From Dryocosmus kuriphilus (Eukaryota > Arthropoda > Insecta > Hymenoptera > Cynipidae): a stretch of 64,000 bases of DNA. Where the stretch lies: positions 52,467,862-52,531,861 of the forward strand of contig CM076195.1 of assembly GCA_038277395.1 (NCBI GenBank), written 5' to 3'. Below are positions 35,009 through 46,000 of the stretch, in pieces; the first letter of the stretch is position 1, and each line of letters starts with the position of its first letter. Made by a program: the position numbers and the translations under genes. The notes under the pieces were generated by a model. That model ran no database searches, was not told the DNA's origin, and saw nothing but the letters and a program-made list of their open reading frames with translations.

Positions 35009-35051
<43 letters not shown>
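34146..35051 (+). mobile_element. Short non-LTR element with (AAT)n tail inserted in gag
   Basis: The sequence differs sharply from its surroundings (GC-rich start GGACCTGGCCGCGGTGAGGA) and ends ...GACCCAGCCCATCTG followed by (AAT)n of about 55 bp. CTAAG stands on both sides (34141-34145, 35052-35056) as a probable target duplication, with gag reading resuming behind. It contains one ORF, 34353-34811. A 5-prime region plus short 3-prime UTR without reverse transcriptase suggests an internally deleted, non-autonomous LINE. Confidence 0.7.
34353..34811 (+). CDS. 152-codon ORF of the inserted non-LTR element, unknown function
   Basis: Opens MSKAECYQGMVTPTVSW and is rich in T, S, P and E. It contains KMETNEGDKSLL and ETPKRSRSDGGTPNQEQA and ends RYYVNVMC. 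No domain recognised. Its composition and position after a GC-rich leader fit the N-terminal part of a LINE ORF1, but this is inference. Confidence 0.5.
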   Translation: MSKAECYQGMVTPTVSWDTGQPPSVKVTYPHKRGERVTSITPAMNTSSPLQKMETNEGDKSLLTPQGADADPSTSSGTAGNETLISHINEAKAIETPKRSRSDGGTPNQEQAMAVETALDKMIAEVEPGDIIPRFEASGKRQLIRYYVNVMC

Positions 35052-35053
<2 letters not shown>

Positions 35054-36172
35054 AAGCGAAACAGAAATCTTAGAATTTCGACAACAAAAGAAAGGTCGAA
35101 TAGATAGATATTCGCGTAGCTAGAGACTAAATTCAGAAAGCGAATATGAACCCGAAATTAGAAATAATGAAATAGTCAAACAACGTTTTTCCCATTTGGA
35201 ATGGTACAAACGCCATTCCAAATTATGACAAACTGTCCGGTAAAATTTAAAAACAATAAAGAAGATAGTCCAGCTAGTTTTCTCGAGGATCTAAAACGGT
35301 TTAAACGGGGATACAAAATAGACGATCGCGACGTCCTAGAAAACCTGGACGCAATTCTAATTGACGATGCTCGCGATTGGTGCAACATCCACAGAAATTC
35401 TTGGAGGAACTTGCAAGATTTTGTGGAGTATTTTAAAAACAGACGAAAAACTCTTGGAGGAAGTCAGGCAAAAGATTAAATTTTGTAACCAAGAAAGAGG
35501 GCAAGATATCCACTCATACTTAACAAAAATTAGGAACTTGTTTACAAAGTTGCATACGAGAAAGAGTTTAGAATGGGAATTACGCCGGACATACGAAAAT
35601 CTCCGCATAGAGTACAAAATGTACATAAAAAGGAATGATTTTCAAACATTCGAGGAATTGGAGGACCTAGGAAAGGAATGGGAGACATAAGCAAAGTCAA
35701 AAATTATGGGTCAGTTATTACAGATTACGGAACCTAAATTAGAGGACGAAAACGAGCAAAGGAAAAACAGCGATAAAAGTAACACGGATTCCAATAAGGA
35801 GGATAAAAGGGAAAATAGCGATGGGAAAAATAATAATAATCAGAGAAAAAAGCCATTCAAAAATCATTATCCATTCCCACCCTTCGGATTTCCTTTCTTC
35901 CCGTACCAGCCACAATTCCAACAAAATCAAAGACCGAATTTCAAACCTAGATTTCCACCAGGATTCCACCCAGATTTCCTAATAACATCCCAAGATTCAA
36001 TTTCAATCCCTTTAACCAGATGTGGGCCCAATATAACCAGGCAGCATCGGGGAAATTAAAGACCAAGAAAACCAAAATTCCCAAAAATCAAATATCGGGA
36101 ATAAAACTCAAAACTTAAAAAGCAATAGGAATAGGCAAAATAACCAGGGCAAAAATTCAAAGAACGCGAGCA

Positions 36173-36670
36173 ATGGTGAAAACACAAGCGAAACCAATTG
36201 CTTTTATTGCAAAATGCCAGGTCATTTCAAAGAGAATGCCCATACTATTTGTACAACCAGGGAAACTACCAGGGCGGATATTAGGAAAAAGTAAATTAGC
36301 ACCTAGTACCGGAACCCCAGAAACTCTAAGTTCGCATAAAGATGAAGCGACGGAAACGCGCTTCCATTTAATGACCGAATTCGAAAATAACCTACATAGA
36401 ATTTTGGTGGACACAGGCGCATCACATTCGTGCGTGAGAAAGGAATTGATAGCAGAAATTAAAAAGGCGAATTTTAATATTTTTAAATCGGATTCGAATA
36501 GACTATTAGTAGCCAATGGCGGAAGGGCGGAAATAATAGGACAAGTAGTCGTACCCATTTTAATAGGAAAGAAGGTTAAACATGTACTTTTCAGGTTAGT
36601 GCCAAAACTAAATTCATTAGGAATATTAGGCACAGATATTCTGAAAAGCTTACGAATGACTGGATTATGA
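36173..36670 (+). pseudogene. Gypsy-type aspartic protease domain
   Basis: A 165-codon ORF. ILVDTGASHSCV contains the catalytic DTGA, and LGILGTDILKSLRM is the conserved C-terminal hydrophobic loop of retropepsins. The first third (AKPIAFIAKCQVISKRMPIL) is an out-of-frame reading of the gag zinc knuckle region, so the true domain begins at about residue 60. The domain itself is complete. Confidence 0.85.
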
Positions 36671-37560
36671 CTCAGAGACCTGGTGGTTACCAGGTAACCC
36701 ACCCACGCGCTATTCAATGGAAGCGCAACCCAACTCTCTACCACTCCCAATTACTGAGGACACACCCAAATCCAAAACAGAACCTGAAAGTACTAAAAAT
36801 GATAATAGGAATGACAAGGATAATAAGGAGAATAAGGAGAATAAGGATAATAAGGGTAATAAGGATCAAAAAGATAAAAAGGATACAAAGGATAATAAGG
36901 ATAGGATAAATGTAAATAGCAGAAATAAGTTAGATTTTAAGAAAGAAAACGTAAGCGAAAAATTGAAACCGAAATCCGAAAGAAAAATTAGCTTGAAAAG
37001 CGATAGGGTACCCAACAGAACAAAACTGAAGACGGAAAATAGCGAAATCCCCCTAGTAGCTAGTAATCCACACCCATAAAAAAAAATGCACAAATTCCTG
37101 TAACAAATTCTGACGAGGATATCCCTAATTTAATGAACATCCCCACAAGCAGCAAATTCCAACCATTAGAAGACATCCCTACCCAAGAGACGAGCGACGA
37201 CTCAGGCACACAAGAATCACCTAAAGTTAGGAAAAATAACAATAAGAAAAAGAATGCGGGTAGAATTGGAAAGAATAGGAATCAAAATAAGGAGAAAAAA
37301 AATTATAGGAAGCTTATTAAAAACAATAAGGCTACAAAAATCGTTAAAGAAATGGAAAATGTTAGCGAATTGGTAGAAAGGAATAACAGAAACCAATGGT
37401 TTAGTTTTAAAAACAGGGCAATTTTGTTAGACAATATTTCTGACCAGCCAGGAAAAATTGAAAAACAGGAAAATTATTCTTCAGAAATTTGCGAGGATAT
37501 TGTTGAATTGAACGAAAATCAACAAACCCAGCTAGAAAAATTATCAGAGAAGAAAATAAA
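36670..37560 (+). pseudogene. Lys/Asn/Asp-rich linker between protease and RT
   Basis: 36800-36910 is an AATAAGGA-type minisatellite translating as NDKDNKENKENKDNKGNK and similar. The following segments to about 37560 (KNNNKKKNAGRIGKN and so on) are also lysine/asparagine-rich. Such a long charged linker before the RT is unusual; no fold recognised. Confidence 0.65.
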
Positions 37561-38830
37561 AATTTACCAGGGGAAAGAACATAGGGCAACCCATTTAACT
37601 GAACACAAAATTGATGTTCAGGGACACGAGCCAATAAAACAGCGCTATTACCACGTAAGTCCAAAAATTAAACAAGAAATATTTAAAGAAGTGGCCAAAA
37701 TTTTAGAACAGGGAATTATAAGATATTCTCATTTAGATTGATCAAATCCAATTGTGATGATTAAAAAAACCAACGGGGAATACAGATTTTGCCTTGATTT
37801 CCGCAAAGTAAATAACGTAACCAAAAAGATCTTTATCCAATACCACTCATGACCGAAATTTTGGACACACTTAGAGAAGCGAAATTTACCTCAAAAATTG
37901 ATTTAAAAATGGTATATTTACAAATCCCCTTGGAAGAAAATTCAAGACCGATTACAGCATTCACAGTACCCGGTAACGGCATGTTTGAATTTAACAGAAT
38001 GCCATTTGGGCTAACGAATCCATCAGCCACTTTCCAAAGGCTTATGGGTAAAATAATTACTCCAGACCTTAAGCCTACCGTTTTTTGTTATTTAGACGAC
38101 ACAATAATAGTTAAAGAAAATTTTGAGGACCATTCAAAATATTTGAATATAGTTTTGGATAAATTAAATAAGGCAAACTTAACGATCAGTCCAGATAAAT
38201 GTGAATTTGGCTGCTCAGAAATAAGGTATTTGGGTTTTAAAGTTAATGAAAAAGGCCTCCAAGTTGACGAGGATAAAATCCAACCAATCCTCAACTTCCC
38301 AAAACCGAAAAATGTCAAAAAAAATCCAGCGTATTATAGGTATGACTAGCTGGTATACGAAATTCATACCAAACTTTTCGGAAATTATGGAATCCCTAAA
38401 TAAATTACTAAAAAAGAAACAGGCATGGGAGTGGGGACTACAACAAAATGAAGCGTTCCAAAACATTAAGGATCTTTTAACTACAGCACCAATTTTAACT
38501 TGTCCAGATTTCACACAACCCTTTCAGCTGGAAACAGATGCAAGTAATACGGGTTTAGGAGCCGTACTTGCTCAAACCATAAAGGGAAAAAATTGTGTGA
38601 TAGCATACGCGAGTAGAGCCCTCAGCGACGCGGAAACCCGATACTCGGCCTCAGAAAAAGAGTGCTTAGCCGTGGGCTCCATAACCTTAAAAACCCCACT
38701 GGCAGACTAGCCAGATGGGCGCTGGAGCTACTCGAATACGACTACGAAGTAATGCATAGAAAGGGTAGTTCGAGTGTGGTACCGGACGCTCTATCAAGAT
38801 CGAAAGAAACGGTAAACGCGGTCGCGTTTG
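37560..38830 (+). pseudogene. Gypsy-type reverse transcriptase and RNase H
   Basis: EQGIIRYSHLD*SNPIVMIK with a stop at 37739, YRFCLDFRKVNNVT, a 1-base frameshift near 37830, SKIDLKMVYLQIPLEE (motif A), FNRMPFGLTNPSATFQRLM (motif B), FCYLDDTIIV (motif C), CEFGCSEIRYLGF. A second frameshift near 38320 leads to IGMTSWYTKFIPNF and LETDASNTGLGAVLAQ (RNase H). About 90-100 bp are missing after YSASEKECLAV, and the frame continues as RLARWALELLEYDYEV. Catalytic YLDD is intact, but the gene is broken in at least three places. Confidence 0.88.
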
Positions 38831-39049
38831 TCGTGTAGCACAGAAAAACCAAAAGCAGACTTAGACGAGCAGACACACGACTGGTACTCAGCTAAGATGA
38901 GACAAGTCAAAAACAAACCAGAAGAAAACGAAAAATGGCGAATACGAGACTCTCAACTCTATTTTTACAGGACTGACCCGTTAAAATCTACTCTATTACC
39001 CGATTCTAACCCATGGAAACTCGTCGTACCGAAAAAATGACGAAATCAG

Positions 39050-39840
39050 GTTCTTAAAGAAAACCACGAAAGTACACAAGCGGGACATTTAGGTTCCGAG
39101 AAAACGCATGCGAGAATTTCGGAGTAGTACTTCTGGCCAGGGATGTATTTGGAAATAATCGAATACGTGAAAAACTGTACGGTATGTTAAAGAACTAAAC
39201 CGAGCAACCAGGTTAAAATAACTACAATAGAGTCGGAATTTCATAAGCGTGTCATTTCCCGTTGGGGAACACTGCGGATTCTCCATACGGATAATGGCAC
39301 AGAGTTTGTAAATAAAACCATACGCGATCTGAAGGAAAAATTCGGAATTCGTCACTCGAACACGCCAAAATACTACCCCCAAGCTAACCCCACTGAAAGA
39401 TATAACAGGACTATAAAGCAAATAATTCAAGCATACCTAGATAATGACCAATCCAATCCCTAAAAAGAGACCTAGAAGGAGACAGTGAAATAGAATTTCA
39501 AAGCGTAGACAAATGGACGGACAAGCTCAGAAGATTACAGATAATAAAGGAAGAAGTCCAAAAGAATTTGGACGAAGCTAGCGAGAAACAGGCTTCAAGG
39601 CATAATTTAAAGAGAAGGGAAATCGAATTTAAAACATAAAACAAAGTCTTAAAAAAGATAACAAAACTGTCAAATAAGGCAGACAAGAAAGCAGGGAAAA
39701 CTTTTCGACCAATACGAAGGTCCATTTATCATTAAGCGAAAAATTTCCCCCACAATTTAGGAGTTGAAAAACCTCAAGGGAAAAAATATTGGGGAATTCA
39801 ACATCAACGATTTAAAATTAGAAAATTAAGATCGTTGCAG
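39050..39840 (+). pseudogene. Gypsy-type integrase remnant
   Basis: The zinc-binding start is visible (ENHESTQAGHLGSEKTHARI, then YFWPGMYLEIIEYVKNCTVC) with in-frame stops at 39126 and near 39190. The segment that should carry the first catalytic aspartate is missing near 39215. The second aspartate appears in LHTDNGTEFVNKTI and the glutamate in PQANPTERYNRTIKQ. A C-terminal charged region (EIEFQSVDKWTDKLRRL) follows. Non-functional. Confidence 0.82.
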
Positions 39841-39980
39841 TAAGGTATAGGTAATAGAATTCGAATTTAACTAAGCAGGGTCACAGGCATTAAGGTAAGG
39901 CACACCATAATTACAGGTTAATAATTTTAAAATTGAAATTGGCAACAGGCAAAGGATACACGGTTCATGTAATTTCGACA

Positions 39981-40160
39981 AACTCCAAACTCTAAACATA
40001 AGGACAATTACAGGACACAGAACAATTTTTATTTTGCTGCAAAATAAAGAACTCCATACAAAAACTCCAAACTCTAAACAGAAGGACAACTCCAGGACAG
40101 AAAAACAATTTTTGTTTTGTTGCAAAATAAAGAACTCCATACAAAACTCCAGACCAGGAC
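39981..40160 (+). repeat. 82-bp tandem repeat in the Gypsy-type 3-prime UTR
   Basis: AACTCCAAACTCTAAACA starts units at 39981 and 40063, each running through GGACA, AACAATTTTT, TTTTG and GCAAAATAAAGAACTCCATA. A third, partial unit starts at about 40145. Confidence 0.85.
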
Positions 40161-40401
40161 CGTTCCTTTTTTTTTTTTTTGTTTCAAGCACGAGGGAGAA
40201 GTAGGGGATGCCAGGCTGTCGGCGGGCTTCGGACGAGAGAAGCATCAGGACAGGGAAAGGACGAGGGAGACAACGGTGTTGGAGGGCGTCTTCGCACTAT
40301 GGAAACAATTATTAATTTAAATATTCTTTTGTTTTTTATGTATAATATTATGTAATGCATTTTACTTTTGAGCTGTTCCGGGTATACACCCGAACCTCGT
40401 G

Positions 40402-40606
40402 AGGGGGGGGAGGGGGGGGGGGGGGGGTGTAACGCGGACGTTACCGGGTGGGTAACGGGACCGGAGCCGAGCTCGGCCGGAAAACTACGAAGCTCGACGA
40501 CAGCCGTTATTTTCACCACTTCCCCTTTGGTTTTATTGTGTTTTAACCCTATTTTCGGCGTCCACTTCCTTTTTCCCTTCCCTGGTTTACCTCATGCTCG
40601 AAAACA
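40402..40606 (+). repeat. Polypurine tract and 3-prime LTR of the Gypsy-type element
   Basis: The G-rich tract 40401-40427 (runs of 8 and 16 G) is followed by the LTR starting TGTAACGCGGACGTTACC (40428). The LTR ends CCTCATGCTCGAAAACA at 40606. It is about 179 bp, shorter than its 5-prime partner because about 110 bp are missing after GCCGTTATT. Confidence 0.8.
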
Positions 40607-40639
40607 TAATATGCATAATTTTTAAAAATCTTGTAATAT

Positions 40640-41215
40640 TTCTTTTACATCGGGCATATTGTCTTGTAAAACTTCAATATTTTCAGTTTTTCTAAGACAA
40701 AATCTCATTTTTATAAACCTCAAAAAACTAACATAATTTTTAAAAGCGCTTTAAAACATACAATTTTTTTTTGATTATGTGGAAAGTTTCTCCCGCTCAA
40801 AATTTACATTTAAAAAATTCAGACGATTTGAGCAATTAAAATGACTAGATTCTGAATTAAATCAAGATTGCAAAATTTGTAATTCTCACAATTTTGCGAA
40901 AATCGCTATGTACATTTTTTTCATAATCAACATAATGTGTCCGATTTTTAAAAATGTTGTAAGATTTGAATATTCTCAGTTTTTTAAGGACAAAGTTTCA
41001 TTTAAAAAAATAATAAAAAATAAATTTTAGAAGCTTTGCACACTATCCTAAAATTTTTTCGAACCTGTAACTTTCTATATGCTTTAAAAAAATTAGGATA
41101 GTTGAAAACGGTTTCAAAAATTATTTTGGGTTTTTGAGGTGGATAAAAATGAGATTTTGCACAAAAAAAAAAAACTGAAAATATTGAAATCTTACAAAAT
41201 TGTTAAAAATCGGGC
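40640..41215. repeat. Foldback repeat with three copies of one 80-bp block
   Basis: The block TTCAATATTTTCAGTTTTTC ... AAAATCTCATTTTTAT ... CCTCAAAAA occurs direct at about 40640-40730, direct and diverged at about 40945-41015, and inverted at about 41130-41215. The outer two form an inverted repeat. Possibly a MITE; no target duplication identified. Confidence 0.65.
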
Positions 41216-41810
41216 ATATTATATAGATTGATAAACAAAAATTAACATTAGTAATATTTACAAACCTCTGATAATTGCGGGTTTTTTAAAATTATTTCTA
41301 CATTCTCATCTCAATGAGAAGCTATTAGTTGGCTTCTGTTTCCAGTGCCGAGAGAGGATACACGGTGTTTTTCGCGTGCGATCATTTTTTTGGCTGGGGG
41401 GAAGTGAAAAGTGAGTGAGTAAGGTGATGGTATGGTGAGTAAGGGGGCTGGGGTGAAAGGGTGAAAGTGAAAGGGTGAAAGTGCAAGTGTGAATGAAGGG
41501 AGCGGTAGAAGGAGCGAATTTAAAGAAAAAATAAAGAAATTGACGAGGGTTCATTTTGAGGTTAGGTTCGCCTCGGTGGGGCGCCGGGTTTTTTGGCAGT
41601 GGGAAGGAGTGCGAGGGGTGTGGGGAGAGGGAGTAAAGTGGTTGCACATTGTAGGGGAGATTAGGTGGGAGGGTTTTTGAGTGTTTTGAGTGCAAGAGGT
41701 TTGGATAAGGAGTTTGTAGTTTTGGAGTAGATAGAAAATGACAGGTGGAGAAGGGAAGAAACAGGGAAGGGGGTCGTGAGGCTAACGGTCAATTAACAGG
41801 GTAGAGCAGC

Positions 41811-43065
41811 ATGTCGGTTATACGGAGTCCACAGCGCGATGCTAGAAGAAGGCAGAGTGAAGCAAGAAGCGAGAGAGAAGGTAGGTTGGTTGACGAGGCC
41901 AGCGGAGAGAGGGAAGTAACGACGAGAAGTTTGTTACGCCTGTGGATCACGTAGCAACGGTAAGGGGATATAGGCGCGGGAGGCCCACTAATTTAGAAAG
42001 ACTTAGATCGAACTCGGGGTCAAGGGACCTCCTACACAGGTGGCAGCAGTCGCCGAGCGCGAAGAGCAGCGAGAGCTTGTGTAGCGAAAGGGAGAAAACG
42101 GGGCATGATAAAAGGAAAAGACAGCAAGCGTGCGAAGAAACGGAGAGGGACAAGAATACTACAAAGACAAGGACAAAAAAAGAACGCCGAAAAGAGATAA
42201 GGATGAAGGGAATATGCTGCAGAAACTAGAAGCCCTTATTAAGGGATTTAGAGAGGAGACTTGCGGAAGACTGAATAATATGATGAGGCAAGGGGAGGAG
42301 GTAAAAGAGAAGAGAAAAGTGAGACAAAAATCGGAAGAATGGGATAAATTATGGAACGGAGACAAAAAGAGAAGGTTTGGAATAAATTGTAAAGCATAGA
42401 GAGTAGGCAGAGAGAGAATGAGGAGGATAGGAAAGGATATGAAACTGCTGGAAGAGAGAGTGAGCAATTTAGAACTACAGAATGAGACTAAAGTGGAGAA
42501 AAAGGAAGCTTGGAGGAAGCGAGAGAGTGTGAGGTGGTTAAGCATGAGCAGAATGAAAGGTGGCGCATGAGACTAATTGAGGTTGAAAGAAGAATGGAAG
42601 GGGAAGAGACTGCGAAGAGGAAAAATAATATAATAGTGAAAGGTATGAAAGTGGGCAGTAAAAAGGGAGAGGAAGAGTTTGGAAAGCTGATGAGAGACAT
42701 CGGCGCGCGCAAGTCAGAGTGGAAGGGATAAGAAGACAAGGAGGGAAGAGGGCAAAGAATGTATGTTTTTGGTGAACTTAGGGAGTGAGGAGGACAAGTA
42801 TGAAGTAATGGAGAAGAAGAAATTATTGAAAGGAAGAAAGGAAAGGATCGAAGAAGATCTGACGTGGCGGGAAAGGAGAAGAAAGTGGCTAATAGGGCAT
42901 AAGGCATGGACTGAGAGGAGTAAAGGGAATAGGGCAAGGATTGTCAGAGACAGGATATGGGTAAACGGAGAGATATGGATCTGGGACGAGGAAGTAGAAG
43001 AGCTGAGAGAGGGTAATAAAGAGGTAGTGAATGAAGGGAATGAAAAGGCGAACACACGTGTCTGA
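41811..43065 (+). pseudogene. LINE copy B ORF1, frameshifted
   Basis: Starts MSVIRSPQRDARRRQ at 41811 and passes through RRGRPTNLERL, the same AT-hook-like motif as copy A. It changes frame near 42160 and 42400, then reads MEGEETAKRKNNIIVKGM, and after another shift near 42720 FLVNLGSEEDKYEVM and RKERIEEDLTWRERRRKW to the stop at 43065. The coiled-coil part is shorter than in copy A because of an apparent deletion. Confidence 0.78.
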
Positions 43066-43089
43066 AGGGGGGGGGGGGGGGGTTACAAC

Positions 43090-46000
43090 GGCAAAAAGAC
43101 AGGAATGAAAGGAATAAAGGAGAGAAAAGCAAAAAGAGCGAAGTGAAAGTGGCGTTCTGGAATGTATCAGGATTAGCAAACAAGGATAAGGGATTTTTGG
43201 GAGAATTGCAGAAGTGGGATGTGATAATGATGAGTGAGACGTAGGTGAATGAGAAGGAGTGGAAAGGTAAGAAAAAAATATTACCGAAAGCATATGAGTG
43301 GAAGATGCAGGCAGTGAGAAAGGAGCACGTGAAAGGGAGAGGAATGGGTGGCACGGTGTCCGGGCTAAGAAAGGAAATGGTGGTACAGAATGAGAAGAAA
43401 GAGTATATAGATGAAACAGAAGGAACAAGGACTAGAAGAATAAAATTAGGAAAAGTTATTGTGGATGTGGTATGCGTGTACACAAGAAGAGGAGAAGAGG
43501 AAGGATGGAAAACAATAAGGAAATGGACAGAGGAAAAAGAAGATAGGCTGGTTCTAATAGGAGGGGATTTGAATGCATGGACAGGGGAACAAGGGGGAGA
43601 GGTATGGGATAGAGAAAAGGAGGTGTTCATAAGAAACTGGAAACAAAAGGAGACGGACCGGGAGGGAAGAAGGCTACTGGACTTTTTGGGAGAAGCGGGA
43701 TGGTTCATTTGTAACTGCAGTACAAAGGGGGATGAAGAAGAATATACGTACGCGGGTATAGGGGTACCGTAATAGATTACATTCTGGCAGAGGAACGAAT
43801 AAGGAAGCTGTTGGTAAGAATGGAAGTGTTGCGGCAAGGTGATAGACTCAGAACATTTTCCGGTGATCGCGACAATTAGATGTGGTGGCCAAAAGTGCAA
43901 TAGGGGGAAGAGGAAAAGAAAGGGACAAAGGAAATTGAAAATGGGTAGCTGGGAGGAGGAAAACTTGAGAGAATTTAGAGAAAAAAAAAAAGAAAACGAG
44001 GAGATAGGGGGTTTGGAAGAGGAAGGAGTAGACACGTTGCTAGGAAAACTAAAAAGAGTGATTGATAAGGTAAGGGAAGAGGTGAGGCCGAGAGAAATAG
44101 ACGAGGGGCTTAGGAGAGGTTGGTGGGATGATGAATGCACGGAAAGTAAAGATAGGATGAAGGGGAGTATAAGAAAATGGAGCAAAGGGGAAATGAAAAA
44201 AGGAGAACTCAACAGGAGAAATAGGGAGCACGAAAGAATGATAAAGGAGAAAAGACAGAAGGAGAAAGATAGGTACATGGAAGAGGTAGAGAGAGCAGTA
44301 AAAGGAGGGAGGGAATAGGAAGTGATAAATAGGGAAAGAGGAGGAAGGAAGGGTATAAATGAAGAAATAGGAATGAAAGAATGGACGAAGCACTTTAAGG
44401 AGCTGTTAGGAGGTGTGGAATACAAGGTAAAGGGAGAAGGAAGACTGGTAGTAGATGGGGAGGAGGATAAAGTAAACGAGATTAGTAGGGATGAGGCAAA
44501 TGACGCGATTACAAGGTCGAAAAGAAACAAGGCAACAGGGGAAGATGGCTTGGAAGATGAAGCACTGAAATATGGAGGAATAGGGGTCAGGGATGAAATG
44601 TGGAGGATATGTAATAAGGTGTGGAAAGGAGAAATATGGTCGGAGGGATGGAAGACAGGGCTGGTAGTACCGGTAATTAAGAAAGGGGAGGGGAAAAGGG
44701 TGGATGAATATAGAGGTATTACACTCATGTCGGTGCTTAGAAGGAGGTTGGAAAGACAGGTGGAAGAAAAGGAAAGTATACCACATAATCAAACGGGTTT
44801 CCGAAAAGGGAGTGGAACCACAGATAACGTCTACGTGCTCAACTACCTAGTCAACAGGAACCTAGGACAGAAGAGAGGAAAACTAGTCGCATTGCTTGTG
44901 GACTGTAAGGCAGCATTTGACTCATTTAACAAGAGGGTGTTATGGTCAGCCATGAAAGAAAGAGGAGTAGATGAAGGTTTAACAGAGAGGAAAAAAGAAA
45001 TATTTGTAGAGACTAAGATCAGAGTGAAGATAGGAGATAAGAAAGGTGAGGAATTCTGGACGGGAAGGGTGCTCAGGCAAGGGTGTCCGTTGAGCGCACT
45101 TCTGTTTAGTATCCTTCTGGCAAATTTAGAGGAGAATTTGGAGAGGAAAGGGAAAGGGGGGCCAATATTAGGAATAGGCAAAATGTATTCACTAGCTTAT
45201 GTAGATGATGTAGTGCTAGTAGCGGATGATTAAAGAGGTATGAATTTTTTGATGAGAGTGTTCGAAGATTATGTGAGAGAAAAGGGTTTAACGGTGAATG
45301 TTAACAAGACCAAGATGATGTGTTTCAGAAATAAAAGGGGTAGTTTAGAGTACGAATGGAAGATAAATAGAGTGGTGATGGAGTTGGTGGATGAATTTTG
45401 CTATCTAGGATATTGGTTCAAAACGAGAGGAGGAAACGAGCTGCAGGTGAGAAAGAGATTAGAAAGTGCGAGCAAAATAATGGGACAAGTATGGGGTATA
45501 GGAAAAAGAAGGTTTAAGGACGATTGGAGGATGACAGTGTGGATGTTTGATGTGTTAGTATGGTCAGTGTTAAGCTATGGAATGGAAATTTGGGGATGGA
45601 AAGAACATAAAAGAGTGAAAAGTTTGCATCAGAGATTTCTGAGATGGGTGATGGGAGTGAGCTGCAGTTGCCCAGGTTATATGCTAAGGGAAAAACTAAG
45701 ATGAGAAAAAATGGTGGTCAGGCAAGTGAAAAGAGCCTGGAAGTTCGAAGAGAAACTAAGAAGAGGAGAGGGAAGCAAAATTGCACAAGCGTGTGCCCGG
45801 GAGGTTATGGATAAAGAGAAGAGGGGTAAACGTGGGGCATTCGAAATGGGAGGATGAGAGATATGAAAGGTGTGAATGTGGTATGCAACTGAGGGTGAGA
45901 GAGCGGGAGGAAATAGAGCAAAAGTTGAAGGCAAGACAAGGGGAGGAAAGATAGGGAAAAATCGCACATTCCAAATACAACAGCTGGTATAGAATGGTTA

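Larger units (their letters stand above)
33520..36300 (+). pseudogene. Gypsy-type gag (capsid and zinc knuckle), interrupted
   Basis: The N-terminal reading is open from about 33522 (TSLVHPHESLAWDN ...) through the segment 33707-34144. It is cut by the inserted element 34146-35051 and resumes with LSETEILEFRQQKKGRIDR. The capsid-like core at 35230-35690 (PASFLEDLKRFKRGY, ILIDDARDWCNIHRNSW, TYENLRIEYKMYIKRNDF) changes frame near 35450 and meets a stop at 35688. A proline/phenylalanine-rich segment follows, then a zinc-knuckle remnant CFYCKMPGHFKE near 36200, whose last cysteine is shifted into another frame. Gag would package element RNA. Confidence 0.8.
30876..40606 (+). mobile_element. Decayed Ty3/Gypsy-type LTR retrotransposon
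   Basis: Order of parts: LTR, PBS, long leader, gag (33520-36300), protease (36170-36670), lysine-rich linker, reverse transcriptase and RNase H (37560-38830), integrase (39050-39840), 3-prime UTR with tandem repeat, polypurine tract, LTR. Protease before RT before integrase is the Ty3/Gypsy order. No envelope-like ORF is seen. Stops, frameshifts and deletions in every domain make it inactive. A short non-LTR element is inserted in gag at 34146-35051. Confidence 0.85.

Noticed and set aside
40184..40625. ORFs with poly-Gly or poly-Pro near the Gypsy-type LTR
   Set aside because: Caused by the G-runs of the polypurine tract.
42944..44728. Long antisense ORF of 594 codons (and similar ones at 15667-16704, 16409-17287, 17422-18312)
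   Set aside because: They are shadows of the purine-rich sense strand of the LINEs; translations are S/F/L/P-rich with no domain, while the other strand has clear endonuclease and RT motifs.
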